Positions 22,571 through 33,800 of a stretch of DNA of 64,000 bases are shown here, in pieces. Source of the stretch: Lunularia cruciata (Eukaryota; Streptophyta; Marchantiopsida; Lunulariales; Lunulariaceae); assembly GCA_948567375.1 (NCBI GenBank), contig OX419761.1, positions 12,216,501 through 12,280,500 on the forward strand. The letters run 5' to 3'. Under the pieces are notes generated by a model that searched no databases, was not told where the DNA came from, and saw only the letters and a list, made by a program, of their open reading frames with translations. Every line of letters begins with the position of its first letter. The stretch's first letter is position 1. A program made the position numbers and the translations under genes.

Positions 22571-24360
22571 TAGGAAAACATGATGAATGTCAACCACGGA
22601 TTAAGAGAACGTTTCCGGGGAGATTAGAGTGGGGTTCTTCTAGTACACAGCAGCCGCTATTTTACGAAGCAGCTGTTGCGGGGAAATGGCCGAGCCGACT
22701 AAAGTAGAGAAGAACAGTAGCAGATAACAGCGCACGACAAAAGGGCCAATTCCTCGACAGTTTGAACGCAAAAGTTGCAGAATAGACACACTACGACAAA
22801 TTCTGATCACAGTAAGTCTAAATATGTGCTGTCGTGTACTTGGCACGTGGAGCCTGAGAGCTCGTGTGTGCTTTGCTCTACCGCAATCAAAAGGCCGTTT
22901 CTCGCAGAAAGGCTGGAAGACTGAGGAGGTGGACTTCAATTTCTTGATTGTATGATTCTGGGCGAAGGGGATGACCGTGGTCGTTGGTATTTAGAGAGAA
23001 TTGGTTTGTAGCGAATTGCATATTCCGGTGGGTGGAAGACTTCTAATTTTGCTTAAGTTAGAATTCAGGGGAGTTGAGATAGACTTCTAGTAAGGATTAT
23101 GAGACTCGTGTTAATAATTGTGACGCTTTGCATGACAAGAGAGGGTCTGTCAGTGGTTTAGGGTTTAGCCTGTAAAGTGGAGCTTACAATGCGATTGCTA
23201 GTATGACGAAACGAGTTCATGATATGCTGGAATTTCATTTGAGACGAAATTTGTGCGAGAATTTTGCTGGAAATTGTGTGATTGAAAATGGCGAATGTTT
23301 TGGAAGAATTGAGTGAACGGTTGGAGTTGGTCGAAATTATTTGAAGATGTCATCTGAGGTTTCTTAGGGTTCATCAGAACTACAATTTAGTATCCAAAGA
23401 AGGCATTAATATGGTTTATATCTGTTTGTGTAGAATTATTTGCCAAATTTCACAGAAGTTTAGATGGAAAGTGAAAGAGAATGCTGCAGGCTGGAGGAAT
23501 TATCTGAGTTGCTATAATACTGGAATGAGGGGCTGAAAATAAACTAGTACTTAAGGTCAATAACATGCGTATTAACATCCACTTTACAATGCCTGTGACA
23601 GAGTGGTTTTCTTCTATTGAGCTCTCGTGAGAGCGAAGATTGCAAGGACTCCATCAGTAAAAGAGCTGAAAACTGTATATAGGACCACAGAATTTGAGAC
23701 AAGCTTGAAGTATCACTCACAATTATCACTTCCCAAAGTCTTCCTCCAGTGATAAGTATGCAAATGCGGCAGTGCTCAGTGCATGAATTCTATGTCAGCT
23801 GACAATGGAAGGATGATGGAAGGGAGGAGTGATTGTAGTCCAGGGAAAGGGATGACTTTTGCATGACATTGGCACGTGGTTTTTGAGCAGCGCGGGCAGT
23901 CTGGTTGCGTTACAAAGTTTAAGCGCATTTCGGAATATGTGAAAGAGGTTGTGTGGCGAAGTAAAAACTGTCCATTAAGTGGTGGAGAGCCTAGTTCAGG
24001 ATCCTCATCCACCTATGAAGGTATATAAAAGTCATCAACTCAGTGCTTTATATGTGATGGGCTGTGCTTTATATCTCTAAGGACGACTTGCTCCAGAAGT
24101 TTTCTTTAAATTTGTGCACGAGCACCATCAAGCATGATTGTGAAGAAGCCTTAGAATTCTCTCGTATTGTCTTGGAGGGAGTGCAAGAATCTCGGCAAAG
24201 AGACAAGTGGTTCAAAATATGGGCATGTAGGAATGAGCAGAAGCAGTATGCAATTGGGGGCTCTTGAGTCCAGAGATGATATCTGGCTTTAGATTGTTGT
24301 CTCGTAATGCAGGATTGTCCCTAACTCGCTTGTTTCCCAACTCGCGGCCTGTTTTGCTAG

Positions 24361-24888
24361 AGGCATCTGCCGCCAGATACAACGCAAGATAGTGATGAGG
24401 TTCGAGCAAAATCCCGTCGATTATTTGATTCTAGGAGCAGAGAAGATGAGGAAGAGCCGGGCGGATTCCTTGATTTGAATGCAACTCCGAGGGGCTTCGA
24501 CCTCAATGCCCCGGTTGTTGAGGACGAGAGTCCTCACGGGCAGAGTGGGTGGTTACCTACCGAAGAGGATGATGCTTGGTTACCTATACGTGAAGAGATA
24601 GAGGGAGAAGACGATACGGCAGAACCAAAGCCCTCAGTATCAGAGGTTGCCTCACCTTCTCAAGTTGCCGTCAAGATTGAGGAAGAAGAACGGGCAGTCA
24701 AGTTGGAAAAGTTGGAGTCTCCAGTTCAAACAGAGGAGCACGAAAGTAACTATCAAGAGAAAGAGTCCGAGGAGGCTAGGGAATTCGTCAAAGAGTCGGA
24801 TGATGAGACTGACTTGAAACCTCTTGCTGTACCCTCGTCAACTGCTGCGGTTCCAACAGCCGCAGTTACTCAGCGGAGCGTTGATTCT
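24361..24888 (+). CDS. INTS1: INTS1 exon: disordered acidic N-terminus with EAR-like motifs
   Basis: Encodes an acidic, low-complexity stretch. Near its start are LDLNATPRG and FDLNAPVVE, which resemble plant EAR repression motifs (DLN-type). Glu/Asp/Ser/Pro-rich sequence follows (KIEEEERAVKLEKLE). The frame is closed upstream by TAG at 24358-24360 and contains no ATG, so an upstream exon supplies the start. The donor at 24889 is gtatcc, phase 0. Animal INTS1 also has a disordered N-terminus of about 150 residues but without these motifs. Confidence 0.65.
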
Positions 24889-27800
24889 GTATCCTTCTCT
24901 TTATTACTAACTTTTTGTCTAACTTACCTCTGTGACAGGTGCCTCTATATAGACATGTCTCTGTACCTGGCAACCATAAGCCTAGAATGAGTCGTTGAGC
25001 ATGACATCTGTTTCATGATTGTGCATAGAGTTTGTAAATTTTAGTGTTGTTGCAAATGCATTTATGAAAGCTCATGTAGTCATGATCGAGGCTCTTGGCT
25101 TATTTCAACGTCTTTAGTTTGGAGAAAACAGAGATAACTTCGCTCTTTGTGAAACAGCTCAGAAGAAAAGTTTTAAAGTTTTCATTCGTAAGTAAGGACC
25201 TCGTAAACTGTGACCTCCGATGTTGGTTCTTTGACTAGAATTTCAGGTATCAACACTCGGGATCGATGATGGTGAGAAGGATTCTACTCTATGTAATATG
25301 ATTTGAGGATCAGACATATGCTCGGATAAAGACAACAGACTTGAACATAACTTTTTGTTTTGTTATTCCCCGTACCGGGGTTCGCCCTCAAGAAGTTGTA
25401 CATCATAGTCAGTCGTTGTATCCAGATGCAGCTCCTTTCCAGTTTGTTTCCTATCCAGATCTTCGTTCCTCTCATGCTCCTGGTCCTTCTGATAACCACC
25501 TAACGATCAAGCTTTTCTACTTCCACTGCAAATCATGTCCTCCACGTTCTCCATTTGATGCTTGCAGATCTGGACATTTTACGTTCTATTTGGAGTGCAC
25601 ATCAGCAAAATGACGTGGATTCTATGGACAATGTGCTAATGGAAGCATGTGAAGAGTTGGCTAAGAGTCCGTTCACTCCTAGTCGTTATCATTACTTGAG
25701 CTGTTTGTACATCTCAAAGAAGCTCCCCGAAGCATTTGCACTTCCTAAGACGTTCAAGGTAAGAATTTGCTTCAATGGCTTTATATATACAGATGCAGTG
25801 ACTGTTTAGACACCAGTGTTAAGTTCTCCTGGCACTCAGTACATGCTTCCTGTTTAAATATCTTTACGTCGTTCCAGTTTGATGAAGGTGGGGTAGATCT
25901 GACATGATTTGCTTTAAGCTTAAGATATAGTCCATAACCCCATGTCGTTCTGAGTTCTGATGCAGGTTTTACTGGGATTTCTGAAAAGTCCAAGCAGTGG
26001 CCAGTCAACCGTTAAGAGACAGATTATGCTACCAGTCCTCGCTTGTAAACTTCTGAATCGAGCATTCGCTCATGAAGCACAGTGGCCTTTAGAGTTCGTG
26101 CAAGTAAGTAAACAGCTAAATATGAATCGATGTGAAATTATGTCAAAAGTGAGTTCCGCTTGTAAGTAGGTGTATGTATAGATACGCTGGTTTTCATACA
26201 AATGTACAGTTATCTGTTCATGGGCTGTTACCTCAATTGTTCTCGTGGGGATCCGCACCTACTCTTACCAAAGATATAGATTAATGTAGGTGACCATCTC
26301 TCTCATATGATTGGTCTTGATTGCTGTTTACAGACCTGTAATAAATCTGGGTTGGTATGTTGGCTTGCGTGAACATGCTGTGCTTACGCCTTCCTGCTAG
26401 AATTTTGTTCCTATATCCTCATACCCTACGAGCTGCAAAACTGCCGCATTTGTGTGCTTTCAAGGGCACCATAGAAGGTTTTGAATTGGTCATGGTTACT
26501 TGTAGCTTACAGTTCGATCTCGTTCTACTAACTTCGGAGCTGTGAAAACAACTTCCAGATATGTCTTACTATTATATTTGTTGGCAGATTTACCTGGAGG
26601 ATGCCACTGGATCACGCTCATGGATTGAACATGACGGGTGCAAGGAATTTGTGGCAAATGTCTTGACGGCATTTCCGGATGTGGATGTGGTACATTTTCT
26701 CAAGCCGACACGCCTTGTTCGGTAGTGTCTACTTCTATGTTCGTAATTGTGGGTTCAGTTGTGTTGAGGTTCACTATGTCCGTCCTAATCTCTAACAAGG
26801 ACTGAGATAGTGAGAGCACCAGGGGGTAACTACTCTGTCTGTTAAGCTCCAATAATATAAGTTGGAAATAACATTTTATAGAGGAAGTTCAAACGCAACT
26901 TGAAACAAATTATTCTGACTTGTTATGTCTTCTTTTGGAGAAACTATGCACCCCATGACGCCAAGCTTATGAATCCCTCGATCACAATCAAACCAGAACA
27001 TCTCTGGCTAATTTTCACTTCAACACGCAGAGGAAGATGTCGATGTGCGAATGTCAATGTTAATTAACATTCACCTTATGTCGCATCTCTCGGTATTCAC
27101 TGTATGAGTTAGAGTTTCCTTAAACCCTAAGTTAGACTAAATTTTGCCAAGACGAATTGTCAACCAGACGAGTCTAAAGTTTGGGCCTTCTAAATTCATG
27201 GATGACTTGTTGGGTTGTTTATCTTATGGTTATCAGCTCGATTTTGATGTTCCTCAGGAGTCGTCCGGTAGCCCAGAAGATTCAAGCTCGACAAGATTAC
27301 AAGATTCCCAAAGGTATCCAGGATTGTTTCCGGTTTGGACAACTGCTGCTATTCTTCGGTCTATTTTTGGAGGTCTCTTTCATTTCATTGGACGCTTGGC
27401 AATCTGAGTTTAAATTTACCTTTATGCAGTGGCTCAGGAGAAATTGTTCAAGGTCAGACGGTCAAAACTGAAGCGTCTGCAATCTCAATTCAGGGAACGG
27501 TGAGAAAACCAGCTGCCTTTTCTGAAATTATTCCAGAACCTCTCAGTTGGTGATCGGACCTTACCCGTTCGAGGAAGACTAAGTAGCAATGCGCCAACTT
27601 GACTCGCTAAAATGGGCCTACCTTTAGATTAACGGAATTTGATTTCTCAGGCTAACACGATACTTTATAAGATAAACGGATGCTAAGAAGCTGTTACGCC
27701 CATTTTGATTTGTAGGTCCCGGCAAAATGCAAATATCAATTGGAGGAAATACGGGCACAAGTACGAGCTGAATTTCTACAGGCACTGAATCAGTTGCTAG

Positions 27801-30800
27801 GTTCAGCCTCTACGAAGGACAATCCTCGCCAATTATTGAAGTAAGAAAGTGGCCTTCTTTGTATCAAGTTCTTTGACCCTAGACTTAACTAAGATCAGGG
27901 TTATGGCTGTAGATGTAAGATATTGACCAGAAGAATGTGATAATCACAGTCAAACTTTGGAGACAGGACTGTTATATCAAGGCGATTTTATTACTGCACT
28001 CATAAAAGTTATTTCATGTTTGCAGTAGGCGTTTGAATGATTTGGCAGTAACGAGGTTCATAGGCAAAATGACCTAGCACTTAGATATTTAGTGGAGTCT
28101 TTGACAAAAATCTTAGAGAACTAAACTGTCTTCTGGTTCTCATAGTTCCACTTTATTCTTGTCCTTTAACCACACGGCACACTTTCTCTAACTAATCGGA
28201 CATCTCCGAACCGCAAGGCTGTTTATGCAAGGTGCAGGATATGAGGAGGTGCGGGTCGTGGCATCCAGTATGCTGGAGGGCTACTTGAACAACACAGTTC
28301 ATCTGCGTGCAGCGAAAGCATTATTGGATCGTATCCTGCAGCGTACTCGAGGCACCAGTGATAATGACTATACCACAGTTGCAAATCTTCTAGCTCTCAG
28401 AATAACATCTATGCAGGCTCCCGGACAGGTAGAGTGCATATCTATTGACAGCTTTTACAGACTGGAGTATCGTTAATGTCTTACGGATAATTATGTTGCT
28501 GAAAGTCAAGGGAAGAAGTGTGGTGTTTTCTTTGAAATTCAAATCAACTCTTAGCAGCCTCTTTAAACACTGCTGGTATCATCATCTCTCGTTCTGTCCG
28601 GGCCGTTAGCACAATCATGTCCTTGATTACTTTCTATCGAGATCGGATTTCTGATGGATATCTGTGCAGATCAAGTCGCTGCACGGAAATATTTTTGGTG
28701 ACATGGTAACTCAGCTTGTGAGGAGAAGGCCAGAGTATGCTAGCCTTGCTTTGAAGGTGACGTAATTGAGTCTTCGTACTTGAAAACTTGGCAGTAGTTG
28801 CTAAATTTCTTGTTCTTTTCAGAGCTGAGTATATGTGCTTGATCAGATCGTCAATAATTGCCAGTTCTCCGAGAATATACTCAAACAAAAGTGCTCGGAT
28901 GCCATGACATTCTCTGACTGGTGTAATCGTGAATACTAACTGCAGACATTTGTAAACGCGGAAGTCAATAGCAAAAACCCACACAATCTTAAAAGTATGG
29001 TTATGGTTCTGAAGGCCATGCCAGAATCTCCACCTCCAGAACATGAGCTTGCGTCCATCTTTCAGGTAGCAATTTAGCTTAAGGGTTTACCGCAACTCTG
29101 CTTTTCTATATCTATTAACTTGAAACATTTCTCTTTTCTCTCGATTAAAGAAATGCGCAGCAAAACATTTAGCCTTTACACTTCAAATATTCAGAGCCCC
29201 TTGTAACTTGTTTGTTCAGGAGCATGCGGCAAACGAGGAGTATCGGTTCCAGCTGAGAGACTTAATTCGCAGGTACCGTGTACATTCTCCCAGTGTCGTT
29301 ATGTGCAGGCGAAGCTGGCTCAGAAGGATATCGAGAACCCACTTAAAACTAGTTTAAATTCTGTTCATATAAGCAGACTTTGAGAAATGTATTGTAAACA
29401 GGGAGTTGTAATCTATGGCAAGAAAGTTGGAGGTATGTGCTCCGTGCTGAAGGCTAAAAGTTGCAGTCATCCGTTCTGCTTGGCTAAGAAGAAGTTACGT
29501 TACGTTTAAACCAAAGCCGAATTGGGTGGCCGGCTAGTTAGGGAAACCGAGATGAACCACAATAGCGTTAGATAAATGTTTTGTTAATCTTCGAATCATG
29601 ATCTAGAGTTCTGAATACATCTTTGCGTGCTTGTGCTTTATGATTATTGAAGAAAAGGTTAAAACGGCAAGCAATGTATCAGTTGTTTCACCTGACCGTG
29701 CATTGTCTCCCGGCAGTAGCTCTTGATCCTCAGCAGACCCAATGTTTCACAAGCTCCACATTATACAAAAGCTTATTCAGTAGTGTGGTGGGGATTCAGG
29801 ATGATGAAACAAGTCGGTTCAGATCTGGATGTGCATGCTCTCTGCCATGGCCTAATGCAGCCGTGGCCCGTGATGGCTGAGCAGCATGAGAGTCTTAAGG
29901 AGGTGTGGTTGAAACAGGTGAGCTGTCAACTTTTTGCTTTACGTTTGTCAGAGAGGAGTATACTACAATTGCATTATATTCTTTGGCACGACTGGGTTGC
30001 ATATTCATACACTCAATATATTTCTTAGTCGATTTATACTTATCAGCAAGTATCTTTATATGTAGCTCTTTGGCGATCCTGTCAAATGCAATTTAGTTCA
30101 GTGTGATGAGAACCTTTCTTCCTAGTCTTTGAAGTAGATGGTCTATTCTCAGTCATTCTGACTTCTGATGTATCAGACATCCTAGCACTCAGCTTTCCTA
30201 GTCTCACCAGAGTAGACACTCCTGATTACACTCAGCAATATTCAACTCACTCTCTCTCAGAGCCTTCAAAGATAGTACACAGCAGCACTCACGCAGCATG
30301 AAAGGTACCCCAGTGGTAAGCAGCATAGAACACACCTAAAACAAGGTACAAGGTGCTGGGAATGATCCTTGTATGAGAACTTACCTTAACATGAGCAGAG
30401 AGCACTCATATATATACACAAGCAAGCTCTAGAAGTTTGCTTTGCAGAGCCCTAATTAGGGCCCTCACTTCACCTTAATCATGTATCTAGCCTAATCATG
30501 TATTTAGTCTAATCATGTATCTAGTCACTAAACTAGAGATTATCAAAACTAACACTCCCACTTAATGAGAGTTTCGGACTATTCCCATTTCTACAGCACA
30601 TTTTATGTGTTTATCTTTAGGTAATGCTTTTGTAAACACATCAGCTGTCATCTCCTGTGTAGAACAGTAAACTAACTTCACTACATTCTCCCTTTCTTTC
30701 TCCTCTACAAATCTTCTTCTAATCTCAATATGCTTAGTCCTTGGGTGATGTACAGGATTTTTGCTAAGTGCTATACTTCCTGTATTGTCACAGTACAATG

Positions 30801-33800
30801 TAGTAGGACTCTCATGCTCAAAACCCAACTCCTTAAGAAGTCTCCTGTTCCAGATGACTTCTTGAGTAGCATTTGAGGCAGCCATAAATTCTGCCTCAGT
30901 AGTAGACAGTGCAACAGATGTTTGCTGTTTACTACGCCAGCTAATTGCTCCACCACTAAGCATGATGACATATCCAGTAGTTGATCTACTGTTATCTGTG
31001 TCATCTCCCCAACTAGCATCTGTATATGCTTCAAGTGTAGAAGCAAGTATGTTTCCTTTCTTTCTGTACTCCAAGAATGCATAGTGAGTACCCTTTAAGT
31101 ACCTGAATACTCTCTTTATACCTTTCCAATGTACTTGTGCAGGGTTGCTAGTATATCTAGCTAGTGCTCCCACTGCATAGCAGATATCTGGTCTTGTACA
31201 GACCATGATAAACATTAGAGAACCAAGAGCACTCTGATACAACACTTTGTCACAGAGATTCATCTCCCCATCTATGATTCTGCTGTGCTTCCACCCCAGA
31301 TCAAGAGGTGTAGAGACAGGATTTGCCTCTGTCATCTGATACTTAGCTAGTATGGATCCCACATACTGTGATTGACTAATTCGGATCCATCTTGCTTCTC
31401 TGTCTCTGCTCACTTTGATTCCCAAAACGAGTTTTACAGGACCAAGAATAGTCATCTCAAAAACAGAATACAAGAAATCTATCACTCTTTTGATAGATTC
31501 ATTGTTTCCCAACAGTAATAGATCATCTACATTTACAGCTATGTATACATCATCTCTAGTATACACACTCATGTCAGAGTCTGCTCGTTTGAAATCTTGC
31601 TCTCTCAAGTATGAGTCTAGTTTCTCATACCAGGCTCTAGGAGCTTGCTTAAGACCATATAAAGCCTTCTTAAGCAAACATACTTTTCCTTTGCCTGCAG
31701 TATATCCATCTGGAACATCCATGTAGATAGTCTCTCTCAAATCTCCATTGAGAAAGGCTGTTTTCACATCTAGCTGCTCCACTTCCCAATCTCTCTCTGC
31801 AGCAAGAGCTAGAAGCATGCGAATAGATCCATACCTGGCAACTGGTGCAAACGTTTCTGAATAATCTATTGATGCTTTCTGATTGAAGCCCTTTGCAACA
31901 AGTCTTGCCTTGTACTTCAGGATCTCATTCTCAGCTCCACGTTTGACCCTGAAAACCCATTTACAGCCAATTGCTTTCTTACCTGGTGGTAAATCAGCTA
32001 GTACCCATGTACCATTATTCTGAAGAGACTTCTTCTCTTCTGCTATAGCCAACTCCCACTGACTCGAATCTGGTCTGAGCAAAGCTTGCTGTAAAGTGTC
32101 TGGATCACAATCTTCATGACAGATGTAAGATTCATCTAACATCTCTTCTGATAGAAAGCCAAGTCTGTCAATAGGTTTTCTATCTCTCTGTGATCTTCAT
32201 GGCTCTGTGCCGAGAAGTTTCATGTCATCTTTTGACATCTCCGGAATCTCACTCAGAGATTCTGCATCTGCAGTCTGCTTCTGGGAGTCTTCTTCTGTAG
32301 TATCAGAATCAGATACCACCATCTGTTTAGGCCTTCTTGTGTACACCTTCAGACTCTCCTTTGGTGAACCATCAGCTTCAGGTAGAGATTGCTCTTCTGA
32401 TGATTTATCTGAAAAACTGACTCTGCAGCTTGGGAAGATAGGTTGATCAGGCTGATCAAACTGATCAGCTTGCTTCTGCAACTCATTATTGTTCTCACTC
32501 CAAGTCCTCAATTCATCAAAGAGTACATCTCTACTTCTGATGATCTGTCTAGACTTAGGATTGTACAGAAGATATCCTTTCAGTCCCTCTTCATATCCTA
32601 CAAAGAGCATTCTCTCAGCTTTCTTTGTGAACTTCCTCCTTTGCTCCTTGGGAATATGAACATAGGCAGGACATCCAAAAACCTTCAAAGCTGAAAGATT
32701 AGGTTTCTTACCACTCCAGCATTTTTCAGGAGTTCTTCCTTGCAATGCTGTGGTACCACTGATATTTCTAAGATAATTTGCAGTGCTAATTGCAGCACCC
32801 CAAAACTTTCTCTCCAGCTTGGCATGTTGGAGCATGGCCAATGCTTTGTCCACCAGTGTCCTATTCAACCTTTCTGCAACTCCATTCTGTGCAGGACTGT
32901 CTCTGGCAGTACAGTCAAGAAGGATTCCTTTCTCTGACAGAAAAGAGAGGAATTCCTCATTCCTGTACTCTCTGACTCCATCTGTTCTCAATTGCTTGAC
33001 TTTCCTCCCAGTCTGCAAATCAGCCATAGCTACAAACTTCTGGAATTTTCGCAGGACTTCATCCTTGCTTTTCATGAGATAGATAAAAGCTCTTTCTACT
33101 GTAATCATCCACAAAGGAAATATAGTAGGCTGCTCCACTCAATGACTTCTCAGTCATGTATCCCCATACATCAGAATGTATGACATCTAGAAGACCAGAA
33201 GCTCTAGATGAAGATTTCTTGGGGATAGGAGCCTTGTGTGCCTTACCTTCTGCACACCCAATGCAGAACTCGATTTTTCCTATGGGATCCAGTTTCAACC
33301 CATCCACTACCTTCTCTAAAGCATATAGGTTTTGCACTGACAAGTGCCCTAACCTCAAAAGCCACAGATGGATATCATTTCTATTTTCTGCTACCAATGC
33401 AGAATCAGAACAATCAGCTTTCATCAACTTCAACAGCTTCCCTTCGGCAGTGCCATATCCAAGGACCAGCTCTCCTTTCTTCAAACTGCATTGATTTCTG
33501 TTGCTTTCAAACAGAACATCCACTCCATGCTCCATGAGGCGATGTACTGATATCAAGTTCTTGGTGTAATCTGGACATAGAGCACATCTTCCAAATAGCT
33601 CTTACAAGAACTTGTGTTAGATCTTCCCATGAAGGCAATAGGAACTTTGCCAATTCCTAACACTGGATTCAAAATCCCAGGTCCACAACGAACACTCTTG
33701 GGAATCTTCAGAGGTTGAAGAGTTGAGAACAGCTCCTTCTGGTAACAGATATGAGAGGTGGCTCCAGAATCCAAGAACCATCCAGAACCGTTTGTGGACA

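Larger units (their letters stand above)
20968..24360. other. Region upstream of INTS1, no confirmed gene
   Basis: Open frames here are short and unconvincing. An inverted repeat and a 36-bp tandem repeat are listed separately. The 5' UTR, promoter and first coding exon of INTS1 must lie in this stretch, since the first exon I can support (24361) has no in-frame ATG. I could not pick the start. The open stretch around 24064-24267 is a possible exon but has no family match I recognise. Confidence 0.5.

Noticed and set aside
22640-22939. 99-codon minus-strand open frame upstream of INTS1
   Set aside because: Cys/Arg/Leu-rich with no recognisable domain or context.
24939-25010. Possible exon after the TACTAAC-containing 50-nt gap at 24889-24938
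   Set aside because: The implied intron is too short for a plant, and no donor in the stretch joins the 25-nt exon without a stop.
29398-29432. Possible small INTS1 exon after tgtaaacag
   Set aside because: With the nearest acceptor it introduces TAA and breaks phase. Joining 29272 directly to 29800 aligns without a gap to animal INTS1.
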